From positions 2,046,001-2,110,000 of the forward strand of contig NZ_CP136864.1 in NCBI RefSeq assembly GCF_045689235.1: a stretch of DNA of 64,000 bases. The letters run 5' to 3'. Each line of letters opens with the position of its first letter. Positions within the stretch are counted from its first letter, which is position 1. Source of the stretch: Congregibacter variabilis. GTDB lineage: Bacteria > Pseudomonadota > Gammaproteobacteria > Pseudomonadales > Halieaceae. Under the pieces are notes generated by a model, which had not been told where the DNA came from, made no database searches, and was given only the letters and a program-made list of their open reading frames with translations. The position numbers and the translations under genes are program-made. This document shows positions 44,664 through 53,132 of the stretch, piece by piece.

Positions 44664-46934
44664 ATGCAAAAATCCATGACGCTAGTACTGCCGGTAATCG
44701 CGGCTTCAGCCATTTCAGCTACTTCGCCCATCTGGGCTGCGCAACTTGAGGAAGTTGTTGTAACCGCGCAGAAACGTACAGAATCTGTTCAGGACGTACC
44801 GATCACGGTCACAGCACTCTCAAACGAAGCAGTTAGCGATTTCGGCGTAGATAATCTTTTCAAGCTCGCTGACCTAGTGCCCGGGATGGTCTTCTCAAGG
44901 GCACCTGACGATGGTTTGGCTTTAACACTACGTGGCCTTGGAACTCCTGCTCGCACACAATCCTTTGATCAGTCCGTCGCCCTGTTCCTTGACGGTATGT
45001 TCCTCGGCAAAGGTCGCATGTATTCATCAGCGTTTTTCGACATCGAACGCATTGAGGTGATCAAAGGCACCCAGAGCACACTCCTTGGAAAGAACACGAG
45101 CCTGGGAGCCATCAGTATCACCAGCCAGAAGCCGGGCGACGAGTTTGGCGGACGCGTTCAGGTTAGCGGTGAATTCGAAAATGGCGGCTGGTCCGCAGAT
45201 GGCGGGGTTGATATACCGGTCTCTGACCAGTTGGCGGTTCGACTTGCTGCGCGCCTTGTAGAGCAGGACGGGTGGGTAAAAAACACACTCACCGGCGAGG
45301 ACGTACCCTCTGATGAAGAAAAAGCATTTCGTGCCACAGCGGTCTATACGCCGTCGGACTTTCTTGATTTCAGCCTTTCATACCAATACTCGGACAGCGA
45401 GCGCACGGGAAACGGGTTTCAATACGTTGACCAAGGCGGATACTTAACGACAGAAGCACTAGAAATATTTGGTGAAGCACGCCTTGATGACACCAAAGCA
45501 GCCATATGCCCAGAGTGTCCCGGAGGGGAAAGCTTTCATGATACCGAGATGGATCTCGCAGGCCTGACTGTTAACTGGACAGTCGGCTCCTCGACCATAA
45601 CGTCAGTCACCTCCCTTGCCCGTTACGATCTTAAATTCTTCGATGACTTTGACTTTGGGAACGCGTTTGACGAAACAACATTCCTGATCCTTGATCCAGG
45701 CAGGGTCGACCTTTACAGCACCTATTTCACGCGCGACGAGGACTACGAGCAGTTTTCACAGGAATTTCGTATCGCCTCGGACACAGGCAGCACCCTCGAA
45801 TATCTGGCTGGATTATTTTATTTTGATAGCGATTGGGAGTCTTCCGAGGCGCAGTTTTTCCGTACGCCCAACTTCCCACCCGCAGGCCCGACGGGGCAGA
45901 TTTTTAACGGCCCATTCACAAACAACTTTGAACAACAAACAGAAACATGGTCGGCGTTTGGTCAGGCCACGCTCAACTTCACGGACCGCCTCAGAGGCAC
46001 CCTCGGCCTGCGCTATACCGATGAGCAAAAAGATATCAGTTTTCAGCGCGTACAAGGCGACCCGGCGACACTCTGGAATAGCGTGATCAATCCGCCGTTC
46101 GATACAGATCTTGGATTTGATGACGACTTCTTGAATGGCAACCTCAATGTCCAGTTCGATGCCAATGAAGACATCATGTTCTATGCTGCTTATGGCTTAG
46201 GCAGCAAGACTGGGGGTTATGCAGAGTCGGCCGAAGTCGGCAGCGGAGACCCCTCTTTGAGTGTCAATGATGGTGGCGCACGCGTCGAGACAGAAACAGC
46301 TCAAACCTATGAAGTGGGCGCCAAAATGCTCCTTGGAGGCGGCTCCGCCACCGTTAATGTCGCCCTATTCTTCACAGAAGTAGATGACTTCCAGGAAACT
46401 TCTTTCCTGGTTACCGCGGCAGGAGCACAGTTTCTTACCCGCAACATCGACGTCGAATCTCAGGGCGTTGAATTCGACGGTATCTGGCAGGCAACCGATT
46501 CTCTCCGGCTCTCTGCCGGATTCACCTTTGCAGATGCAACGCACAGTGATGACGGGAGTAAACTAGCCCAGGCACCAGAGCTAACTGGTAGCGTCGGCGC
46601 CCATTTCGAATCAGCGATTACGTCCGATCTCACGCTATCAGCCAGTGGCTACGCAAGATACCGGGACAAAATGGTCAGTCAGATCAACGAGACGTTTCCC
46701 TCAGATAGCTTCACCAGCTTCGACCTTAATGTAACGGTCGCGGATCAGGACGATCGCTGGAGACTGAGCCTCATCGGCACTAACCTCACGGATGAGGTAG
46801 TAACAGACTTCAGCGGCCCTCCGGCCGGCCCGGTCGGCGCTCTCTTTGGCGCGCCAACAGGCGATCAGGGAATAACGGCCGATGCACCTAGTCCACTCAG
46901 AACAATTCGACTACAGGCCACATACAACTTCTGA
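44664..46934 (+). CDS. TonB-dependent outer-membrane receptor
   Basis: This 756-aa protein has a signal peptide (LVLPVIAASAISATSPIWAA), TonB-box-like LEEVVVTAQKRTESVQDVP and plug motifs LTLRGLGTPAR and IERIEVIKGTQSTLLGKNT. The beta-barrel ends RTIRLQATYNF with the usual terminal Phe. It is downstream of and co-directional with BKACE, so it probably brings in the compound whose breakdown yields the beta-keto acid. Only a distant relative of the 32868 receptor. Confidence 0.9.
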   Translation: MQKSMTLVLPVIAASAISATSPIWAAQLEEVVVTAQKRTESVQDVPITVTALSNEAVSDFGVDNLFKLADLVPGMVFSRAPDDGLALTLRGLGTPARTQSFDQSVALFLDGMFLGKGRMYSSAFFDIERIEVIKGTQSTLLGKNTSLGAISITSQKPGDEFGGRVQVSGEFENGGWSADGGVDIPVSDQLAVRLAARLVEQDGWVKNTLTGEDVPSDEEKAFRATAVYTPSDFLDFSLSYQYSDSERTGNGFQYVDQGGYLTTEALEIFGEARLDDTKAAICPECPGGESFHDTEMDLAGLTVNWTVGSSTITSVTSLARYDLKFFDDFDFGNAFDETTFLILDPGRVDLYSTYFTRDEDYEQFSQEFRIASDTGSTLEYLAGLFYFDSDWESSEAQFFRTPNFPPAGPTGQIFNGPFTNNFEQQTETWSAFGQATLNFTDRLRGTLGLRYTDEQKDISFQRVQGDPATLWNSVINPPFDTDLGFDDDFLNGNLNVQFDANEDIMFYAAYGLGSKTGGYAESAEVGSGDPSLSVNDGGARVETETAQTYEVGAKMLLGGGSATVNVALFFTEVDDFQETSFLVTAAGAQFLTRNIDVESQGVEFDGIWQATDSLRLSAGFTFADATHSDDGSKLAQAPELTGSVGAHFESAITSDLTLSASGYARYRDKMVSQINETFPSDSFTSFDLNVTVADQDDRWRLSLIGTNLTDEVVTDFSGPPAGPVGALFGAPTGDQGITADAPSPLRTIRLQATYNF

Positions 46935-46963
46935 CCCTGACAGTAGTAGCCCTGTGCCTCGCG

Positions 46964-46988
46964 GCGTGATGATGCAAAATCATCACGC
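46964..46988. terminator. Perfect 10-bp hairpin between convergent genes
   Basis: GCGTGATGAT and ATCATCACGC pair perfectly around a 5-nt loop, with partly matching CGCG flanks. It lies between the receptor stop (46934) and the convergent small-protein stop (47066), the expected place for a bidirectional terminator. No T-run follows on either strand, so termination efficiency is uncertain. Confidence 0.5.
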
Positions 46989-47065
46989 GTCGCGTGGCGG
47001 TGACCGGCGCAGGCTAATATGAAATGAGTCGAAACATCGTCGTGAGAGACGAGTGTAGGGAGGTA

Positions 47066-47203
47066 TTACTTTTCTTCGCTTTCTGAAGGCTCCCCAGACG
47101 TGGCTGAGGTAGTTGCCCGGCGCCCGTAGTACAGCGAAAACAGATAAAAAACAATTCCAAATGCTCCAACACCGAGCATCCAAATATCGGTCTGGTCTAT
47201 CAC
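47066..47203 (-). CDS. Tiny membrane protein B coupled to symporter
   Basis: A GTG at 47203 overlaps the TGA of the preceding tiny gene (GTGA) and is preceded by GGGGAGG at 5 nt. It encodes 45 aa with one hydrophobic helix (MLGVGAFGIVFYLFSLYYGRR) and an acidic, Ser-rich tail ending in SESEEK. The positive GRR after the helix puts the tail in the cytoplasm. It is probably an accessory subunit of the symporter, since the three genes are linked by overlapping stop/start codons. The name of a family is not recognised. Confidence 0.75.
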   Translation of the reverse strand: MIDQTDIWMLGVGAFGIVFYLFSLYYGRRATTSATSGEPSESEEK

Positions 47204-47310
47204 TTGCGCCTCCCCAAAATCTTTTGGGCCTTCCACACCAGCTCGGCGATGATAACAATCGCAAAAACCATAGCCGCGGCCGAGAGAAACAACTCCATAG
47301 CAAGGTTCAT
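47200..47310 (-). CDS. Tiny membrane protein A coupled to symporter
   Basis: The ATG at 47310 shares its A with the symporter TGA (TGATG). It encodes 36 aa, mostly one membrane helix (LFLSAAAMVFAIVIIAELVW) with a basic end (KAQKILGRRK). The overlap and its small hydrophobic nature mark it as a single-span companion of the symporter, as known for small subunits of some sodium symporters. Its length is below usual gene-finder thresholds. Function inferred from position only. Confidence 0.75.
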   Translation of the reverse strand: MNLAMELFLSAAAMVFAIVIIAELVWKAQKILGRRK

Positions 47311-48794
47311 CAGGCTACGCTCCCGTCAACGTCATCACTGTGCAGGCTGGCAAACAGCGCGGGCTCACTCCGCCGGGACATACCGAACAAAAGTAGCGTT
47401 AATACACAGGCCACCGCCGCGCTGATATGTGCGTTCTCAAGGGCTCCAAGCCCGGGAAACGAAGCGACCACTGCCTGCTTGGCCGGACTGATTGACCAGA
47501 CACAATTTGCCACCCACGCGGAAATCACTACCGCAAACGCCGCAACGGTGCTTCGCTTCCAGAACAGTCCTGCGACGATAATAAAAAACAGCGGAGCCAA
47601 CCACGCGAAAAGCCAAGTGATACCGCGGATAACACTGGGCTGATTAAAGAAAGTGAGCGCGGCCGCCAGCCCTCCAACGATGAGGATGACACGACGAATG
47701 AGTTGTCGCTCTCGGCTCGGCGAAAGACCGCCCTGGACGGTCGCACCCACAATATCTTTGGAAAATATGGTGGCGGGTGCCAACGCCGACATGGCGAAGG
47801 TTGAAAGCAGTGCGCCGACGAACCCCGCCTGCAGAAGCACCACCAGCCAGGTCGGCAACAGCTCGACTACCATCGTTGCCGCTGCCAGCTTGGGGCCAAG
47901 CTGCGCAAACTCAGGGATAGTTGCCGCCGCCAAACCACAAAGCACAGGAAAAACCCCAAAGAGCCCATTGATCGGGGCGGCTATCCACAAGGACCGCCGG
48001 ATAACCTTCTCGTCGCGTGCCGACATGGCCGCTGCCATGCCCTGCTGGTTCACCGACTGGGAAAATACGACGGAAAAAACTGCGGCCAGGGAGAAGCCCA
48101 CCATGAGATCAGGCGTACCAAACATACTGAGCTTGAATTCCTGACCGCTGTCGATGTAGTGCTGGCGAACACCCTCCCAACCTTCCGGAAGGACGGTGCT
48201 GAGATATATCCCCGCAATGATGATTGATCCGTACATCACTATCGCATTAATTAGATTGACCCACATGGTTTGCTTGATACCGCCAACGGTCACGTATGCG
48301 GTACCCAGCAAAGCGCCAAGAACAGCCGACCAGCCCAGGGACCAACCACTAATTGCAGCAATTCCGATGCCGAGTGTTTGGGTCTCAAGGGTCACCAAGC
48401 CGAATACGACCATCGCACCAATGCATGCTACATAGGTGCGCATCTGTGGACCGTACATTCGCCCCACCAACTCTGGAATCGTCGCGCAGCCAAGACGACG
48501 CACCCAAGGCCCTGTGCCTAGACAGATAACACACATGAGAATGGTATGAGCAAAACAGAACCAAAGCGCGATTGCGCCCAGCTCGAAGGACATTTCCATC
48601 AAACCGTAAACGTGAGCAGAGCCAAGATAGGTAATTGCGAGCGTGACAGAAAACATCGCAAGCCCAGCGTCTCGACCACCGGTGGCAAGATCCGGGATGC
48701 GCCCTGCGAGTTTTTCGCGTCGCGCTAGGTACAGCCCTATACCCCCTATAACAATGACGTTGTATACGAGGACCAGGACGAGGACAGTATTCAC
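47310..48794 (-). CDS. Sodium:solute symporter family protein
   Basis: This 494-aa polytopic protein has the SSS pattern: a first helix LVYNVIVIGGIGLYLARREK, RIPDLATGGRDAGLAMFSVTLAITYLG with the first sodium-site residues, and LQAGFVGALLSTFAMSALAPATIFSKDI as the conserved helix 8. About 13 helices are visible. It lacks close similarity in style to the 4305 symporter. Its stop overlaps the tiny gene at 47310. Placed after the catabolic cluster and next to the second IclR gene, it likely imports the pathway substrate across the inner membrane. Confidence 0.88.
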   Translation of the reverse strand: MNTVLVLVLVYNVIVIGGIGLYLARREKLAGRIPDLATGGRDAGLAMFSVTLAITYLGSAHVYGLMEMSFELGAIALWFCFAHTILMCVICLGTGPWVRRLGCATIPELVGRMYGPQMRTYVACIGAMVVFGLVTLETQTLGIGIAAISGWSLGWSAVLGALLGTAYVTVGGIKQTMWVNLINAIVMYGSIIIAGIYLSTVLPEGWEGVRQHYIDSGQEFKLSMFGTPDLMVGFSLAAVFSVVFSQSVNQQGMAAAMSARDEKVIRRSLWIAAPINGLFGVFPVLCGLAAATIPEFAQLGPKLAAATMVVELLPTWLVVLLQAGFVGALLSTFAMSALAPATIFSKDIVGATVQGGLSPSRERQLIRRVILIVGGLAAALTFFNQPSVIRGITWLFAWLAPLFFIIVAGLFWKRSTVAAFAVVISAWVANCVWSISPAKQAVVASFPGLGALENAHISAAVACVLTLLLFGMSRRSEPALFASLHSDDVDGSVA

Positions 48795-49001
48795 GCGCCC
48801 GACCCCTGGGGCATACCCAATGATTCGGACTGCTCGACCAAACGAGCTAACTCCGCCGACTTACCGCCGATCTTCATTTATTGGCTTACCCCGGCAATGG
48901 ATGCGTAGTGACCGAGTATCCAAACCTATAAACCGTATGTCAATATGCGTGCATCGCAGTGTGAAACACTACAAGGAGGACATCGCCGCTTGATCAGCCG
49001 T

Positions 49002-49769
49002 CTAATTCTCTATTTCTTGAATAATTTCATCACGGCATTGCAGCAGCGCATCCTGCAACTGACGCTTGCTGCGCCGGAATCGCACCGTGGGCACGGGGAT
49101 TGAAATCGCATAGAGGGTGCCGCCCGGCTCCTGAACGGCTACGCCCACAGCGCTAACCCCCTCTAGATGTTCCTCATGATCAAAAGCAACGCCGGTCTTG
49201 CGAACTTTTGCGAGTTCCTTAAGCAGTGCCTGAGGCTTAATGATAGTTGCGTCCGTGTGACGCTCGAGATTTTTGCTGCCGATGATCTTGAGCGCCTCTT
49301 CGTCACTGCAACGAGCGAGCATGGCTTTACCGCTGGCTAGACAATGGAGCGGAAAAGCTTCACCGATCGGCGAGACAATATTCAGCCTTGCCCTGCCCGT
49401 TACCTGATCGACGAAGACGGTACGTTTCTTTTGCATTTCTGAGACATCCACGGTCTCGCCCGTGTTTTTGCTGAGTTCCACAATATAGGGCCGAATAAAT
49501 TCGACGAAATTGAAACTGGAATTGCTTGCCATACGTAGGATCGCTGGCCCCAGTTTTACGCGAGACGTCGGTGAGGCGCCGATGAGCAGGTGCTCCTCCA
49601 CCAGCGCATCGACGATTCTCTGAACAGTCGATCGAGACAGATCGGTTACCTTGGCTATCTGGCCGAGACTCAAGCCATCCTGCTCATTCTCAAGCGCACG
49701 GAGAACCGATGCGGCCCGCGCAATAACCTGGATACCTTTTCTAGCGGCCCTAGGCTGACTCGTCGCCAC
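49002..49769 (-). CDS. IclR-family transcriptional regulator
   Basis: This 255-aa protein has an N-terminal winged helix (GIQVIARAASVLRALENE, then LGQIAKVTDLSRSTVQRIVDALVEE) and a GAF-like effector domain (about 90-250) with PLHCLASGKAMLARCSDEE and FDHEEHLEGVSAVGVAVQEP. A dyad site lies 37 nt upstream of its ATG, which fits autoregulation. The similar dyad at the BKACE promoter suggests that it controls the 43433/43664 divergent pair and possibly the symporter, 207 nt downstream. Confidence 0.9.
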   Translation of the reverse strand: MATSQPRAARKGIQVIARAASVLRALENEQDGLSLGQIAKVTDLSRSTVQRIVDALVEEHLLIGASPTSRVKLGPAILRMASNSSFNFVEFIRPYIVELSKNTGETVDVSEMQKKRTVFVDQVTGRARLNIVSPIGEAFPLHCLASGKAMLARCSDEEALKIIGSKNLERHTDATIIKPQALLKELAKVRKTGVAFDHEEHLEGVSAVGVAVQEPGGTLYAISIPVPTVRFRRSKRQLQDALLQCRDEIIQEIEN

Positions 49770-49805
49770 AATGCATTCCTCAATAAGTTGTCTGCTCTGA
49801 AGAAT

Positions 49806-49822
49806 GTATCACATCGTGGTAC
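49806..49822. promoter_or_regulatory. Candidate IclR operator upstream of the second iclR gene
   Basis: GTATCACATCGTGGTAC is a near-palindrome (GTATCAC versus GTACCAC as the reverse complement of the right arm; six of eight pairs match). It is the same length and left-arm pattern as 43616-43632. It lies 37 nt before the iclR start codon. Confidence 0.55.
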
Positions 49823-49977
49823 TTCTTGACTCTTTCTGCGCTGCCGAACGTGGTGTCTCGCAGGCACCTGCGCTGACGGTCATCCGGGATTACTTTGGAT
49901 CTGCGAGAAAAGCGCCGGCAAGACGGCAAGCAACTACAGCCAAGAGTGCCGTAGAGCTCTGTTTATCGGAGGGAAAA

Positions 49978-50053
49978 TGGTGGGCCGTGCTGGGTTCGAA
50001 CCAGCGACCAATTGGTTAAAAGCCAACTGCTCTACCAACTGAGCTAACGGCCC
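49978..50053 (-). tRNA. tRNA-Lys (UUU anticodon)
   Basis: The minus strand folds as a cloverleaf of 76 nt: acceptor GGGCCGT/ACGGCCC, D-loop AGCTCAGTTGGTAGAGC, anticodon stem GTTGG/CCAAT around loop CTTTTAA with anticodon UUU at 50018-50020, T-arm GGTTCGAACC, and an encoded CCA end. It is isolated: 8 nt beyond lies no other RNA gene that I see. Confidence 0.95.
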
Positions 50054-50102
50054 CAGAAGGATGGCGCATAATACGGATTTAGCAGCAAAACTCAAGCACC
50101 TT

Positions 50103-50549
50103 TCAAGACTTTACCGCGGCAATGCACTCGACCTCAACGCGCGCACCCAAAGCGAGGCCACTGGCAGCAAATGCACTCCTGGCCGGGTAAGGCTTGCTGA
50201 AGAACTGTGTATACACTCTGTTGAAAGCTCCCCACTCACTGATGTCGGCAAGCATCACGGTGCACTTGACCACGTCACTCATCGTAAGTCCCTGTCCCTC
50301 AAGGGTATTTCGGATATTCGTGAGGGTTTGAATGCTCTCTGGCACGATGCCGCCGGACACGGTCTTCATCTCGCCTGGCAGAGCGCCGAGTTGGCCGGAT
50401 AAGTACACCGTATCGCCCACGCGAACCGCCTCAGAGAACGGCAGATCCGCTGCAAGGGGTCCGCCGCTGTTGAGAAAACTCACTTCTGCAGCCTGCACAG
50501 ACGTCATCATGCTCCCTGCCAGCACTAATGCTTTGATCCTGGATCCCAT
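50103..50549 (-). CDS. RidA-family protein with signal peptide
   Basis: This product of about 148 aa has a signal peptide (IKALVLAGSMMTSVQA) before a full RidA domain: AVRVGDTVYLSGQLGALPG, ALTNIRNTLE-like QTLTNIRNTLEGQGLTM, VVKCTVMLADISEWGAFN and the Arg in YPARSAFAASGLALGARVEVECIA. RidA proteins hydrolyse 2-aminoacrylate-type imines in the cytoplasm; an exported copy is unusual in role though known in databases as a group. ATG at 50549 follows GGGAG by 8 nt; the upstream ATG at 50564 is too close to its site. It follows the dipeptidase gene by 46 nt. Confidence 0.85.
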   Translation of the reverse strand: MGSRIKALVLAGSMMTSVQAAEVSFLNSGGPLAADLPFSEAVRVGDTVYLSGQLGALPGEMKTVSGGIVPESIQTLTNIRNTLEGQGLTMSDVVKCTVMLADISEWGAFNRVYTQFFSKPYPARSAFAASGLALGARVEVECIAAVKS

Positions 50550-50595
50550 AAGGTTTGCTCCCATTGCTCCAACTCACACTCTTACCAGCGTTAGC

Positions 50596-51756
50596 CTACG
50601 CCGTCGCCTCACGCTGCACCCGCAGCGCATTGCCCCCGGTGAACTTCAGCAGATCGTCCTCGCTAAAGCCACTCTCCATAAGCTTTGCACACAAAATCGG
50701 AAACTGCGCATAATTTTGTAAAAACTCGGGTCTGCCCGCCTCCACAAGGTCCGTAGACCAGGCAATATGCTCAAAACCCACGGCATCGACCATAACCCAC
50801 AGTGCCTCTACAAAAGCATCAAGACTGTCCACGCCCCAGGGAGCGCGCACCGGAAAGGTGCCAATCACTCCACCCGTTTTAGCGATGAGTCGCGCGTGCT
50901 CGGGTGTAATCCAGCGTGATCGAGTGTTGCGATAATCACCGTAATTGGACGAATCATAGGCCACCATGGTGTGCGACAGCGCAATCGGACGATCTACCAG
51001 GTCTATGGTCTGCTCCACAGCAGCCTGTGTTGCGTGGGCCATATCCAGCAACATGCCTAGCTGCGATGCTCGAGCCAACACCTGGCGACCCAGCTCCGAC
51101 AAGCCGCCGTGAATCACCGGGTCGGTCTGACTGTCACCAAGCGTCGAAGCCACATAGTGAATAGGCTGCAGGCGCCGCAAACCCTGCCTGTATAAAATAT
51201 CTATGCGAGACGCATCGTTCTCCAGCATGTGACCTCCCTCGGCAGAGAGAATCACCGCGAGCTTGCCCGCATCGTTGGCCTTGGCTATTTCGTCGCCAGA
51301 GTGAGCAACGGCGATAGGTAATTGACCGAGAAACTGCTCAATGAGCTCGTATTGCCGGAGATGATCTTCCCAGGCTTCGTCGCCCACAAAGTCACGATCC
51401 TTGTTACCCGGCGCCCCAACCCGGGTACGAGCCAGATCGCCGATCACATCCAGGTAAATACCGTTTACGCCAGCAGTAAGGTAATCCTGAATATTGGAGG
51501 CGAGTTTTTCATCGCTTAGAACACCGAAGGCGGGATCAATATCTTCCAGACCACGGTTCTGCCAAAGCCCCAGGTGGGTATGAAAGTCCACCGTGAGGTT
51601 GTCGCCAAGTAACTGCTTTACTCGATCCAGTGTCTTGGGGCTGACACCCTCAAGCGCATTGTCGGCCAGCGATGCCAGCGGTAATCCGGCTATGGCCGCA
51701 CCAGCACCAAGGGATTTTAGAAACTGCCGACGATGAAGCTTAACGGTTGGTCGCAT
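50596..51756 (-). CDS. Tat-type peptidase M19 (membrane dipeptidase family)
   Basis: This product of about 386 aa has a twin-arginine-like signal (LHRRQFLKSLGAGAAIAGLPLAS). The M19 barrel shows DFHTH near the N-terminus, ILSAEGGHML with the bridging Glu, and ALSHTMVAYDSSN. The usual HxD metal motif reads His-Thr-His here, which is atypical. It is therefore an exported M19-like hydrolase; renal-dipeptidase-like activity is not assured. The start overlaps the queC 3' end by 17 nt; M50 of the longer frame (51768) is an alternative. It is co-directional with queC and the RidA gene. Confidence 0.78.
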   Translation of the reverse strand: MRPTVKLHRRQFLKSLGAGAAIAGLPLASLADNALEGVSPKTLDRVKQLLGDNLTVDFHTHLGLWQNRGLEDIDPAFGVLSDEKLASNIQDYLTAGVNGIYLDVIGDLARTRVGAPGNKDRDFVGDEAWEDHLRQYELIEQFLGQLPIAVAHSGDEIAKANDAGKLAVILSAEGGHMLENDASRIDILYRQGLRRLQPIHYVASTLGDSQTDPVIHGGLSELGRQVLARASQLGMLLDMAHATQAAVEQTIDLVDRPIALSHTMVAYDSSNYGDYRNTRSRWITPEHARLIAKTGGVIGTFPVRAPWGVDSLDAFVEALWVMVDAVGFEHIAWSTDLVEAGRPEFLQNYAQFPILCAKLMESGFSEDDLLKFTGGNALRVQREATA

Positions 51757-52444
51757 AACGGGTGACATCCTCAAGGCCTGCACTTTCGAACCCTTCGCGG
51801 CGCAGTCGACAGGCGTCACACCGACCGCAGGCAAGACCATCATCGGTGGCCTGATAACAGGACACGGTCTGCGAGTAATCAACGCCCAGCCGCGCCCCAA
51901 GCTTGACGATGTCATCCTTACCGAGATCCATCAAGGGGGTGTGAATCTGGTAACTACCGCCTTCTACACCCACGCGCGTTGCCACATTGGCCAACTGCTG
52001 GAACGCGTCAATAAACGCAGGGCGACAATCGGGATACCCGGAGTAGTCCACGGCATTCACGCCGATAAAAATGTCCTGAGCGCCCAGCACTTCGGCCCAA
52101 CCAAGAGCAATAGACAAAAAAACCGTATTTCTGGCCGGCACATAAGTGACCGGAATCCCTTCGCTGGCTTCCTCTGGTACATCGATGCTCGCATCGGTGA
52201 GCGCCGAGCCGCCAATGCTGTCCAGGTTCAAACGCACGACTTTGTGCTCAACATCGCCGAGCGTTTTTGACACTCGCTCCGCAGCGAACAGTTCAGCGCG
52301 GTGGCGCTGGCCGTAATCAAAGCTCAGGGAATAGCAGCTGTAGCCCTGCTCTCTTGCGAGCGCCAGTACGGTAGTGGAGTCCAAACCGCCAGAAACAAGA
52401 ATGACGGCTTTCTTTGAAGAATTCATAAACGAAGATTCTGACAT
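51740..52444 (-). CDS. queC: 7-cyano-7-deazaguanine synthase
   Basis: This 234-aa adenine-nucleotide alpha-hydrolase-type ligase has the PP-loop SGGLDSTTVLAL, the AFIDAFQQLAN segment and the zinc-binding Cys set CYQ...CGRCDAC. It converts 7-carboxy-7-deazaguanine to preQ0, on the route to queuosine in tRNA. The ATG at 52444 shares a base with the queE TGA (TGATG); a TTG one codon earlier is not needed. It is the third enzyme in the pathway; queD and queF are not in the window. Confidence 0.95.
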   Translation of the reverse strand: MSESSFMNSSKKAVILVSGGLDSTTVLALAREQGYSCYSLSFDYGQRHRAELFAAERVSKTLGDVEHKVVRLNLDSIGGSALTDASIDVPEEASEGIPVTYVPARNTVFLSIALGWAEVLGAQDIFIGVNAVDYSGYPDCRPAFIDAFQQLANVATRVGVEGGSYQIHTPLMDLGKDDIVKLGARLGVDYSQTVSCYQATDDGLACGRCDACRLRREGFESAGLEDVTRYATNR

Positions 52445-53124
52445 CAATGCCCGGGAGCATCGTCCCAGAGAAGCTTATGCAGCTGCAACTGTAACCGCAC
52501 GGGAAGACGATCAGCCAAAATCCACTCAGCTAACTGTCGTGGAGCAAGCTGTTCATGGCTTGGCGAAAACAAAACATCTGACACGCGGGGCACCAGCGCC
52601 AGTTCATCCAGCTTAAAACGCGCCCACTCATAGTCATTGCGATCACAAATCACGAACTTCAGCTGGTCGTTGCCTGTGAGGTATTCGATGTTGCCATAAT
52701 CGTTTCGGCCGGCCTCACCCGAAGCGGGGGTCTTTAGATCCAGCACTTTGACCACTCGAGGGTCTACATCTGCCACTGGCATCGCGCCGCTGGTCTCCAA
52801 AGACACCTCGTAGCCTTGATCGCAAAGTAAAGTCAGTAAGGGTAAGCAGTTGGGCTGAGCGAGAGGCTCACCGCCGGTAACAGTGACATAAGCGGGCCTG
52901 TGCTGTGCCACCTGGGTCGTGATGTCACCGAGGGTCATCATGTCGCCGCCGTGAAACGCATACTCGGTGTCGCAATACAGACAGCGTAAAGGGCAGCCTG
53001 TTAAGCGCACAAAGACCGTAGGCAGGCCGACGGTACGAGCCTCGCCCTGCAAAGAATAGAAGATCTCAGTGATTCGCAGTGTCTGGTCAGCCACCGCGCT
53101 ATCTGCCGTTGCGATAGCACCCAT
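52444..53124 (-). CDS. queE: 7-carboxy-7-deazaguanine synthase (radical SAM)
   Basis: This 226-aa radical SAM enzyme has the cluster motif CPLRCLYC (Cys44, 48, 51, the C-x3-C-x2-C form), an early IFYSLQGEA and VTVTGGEPLAQPNC, and DLKTPASGEAGRN. It rearranges 6-carboxy-tetrahydropterin to CDG. It lies 8 nt after cpoB, a common gammaproteobacterial order, and is coupled to queC. Confidence 0.95.
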   Translation of the reverse strand: MGAIATADSAVADQTLRITEIFYSLQGEARTVGLPTVFVRLTGCPLRCLYCDTEYAFHGGDMMTLGDITTQVAQHRPAYVTVTGGEPLAQPNCLPLLTLLCDQGYEVSLETSGAMPVADVDPRVVKVLDLKTPASGEAGRNDYGNIEYLTGNDQLKFVICDRNDYEWARFKLDELALVPRVSDVLFSPSHEQLAPRQLAEWILADRLPVRLQLQLHKLLWDDAPGH

Positions 53125-53132
53125 GCCTGGCC

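Noticed and set aside
46983..47303. Minus-strand 106-codon frame beside the symporter
   Set aside because: It is out of frame with the two tiny membrane proteins, which have overlaps, ribosome sites and sensible helices; this frame is Arg/Trp-rich noise.
47113..47643. Plus-strand 176-codon frame
   Set aside because: Antisense to the symporter end and tiny genes; no coding features.
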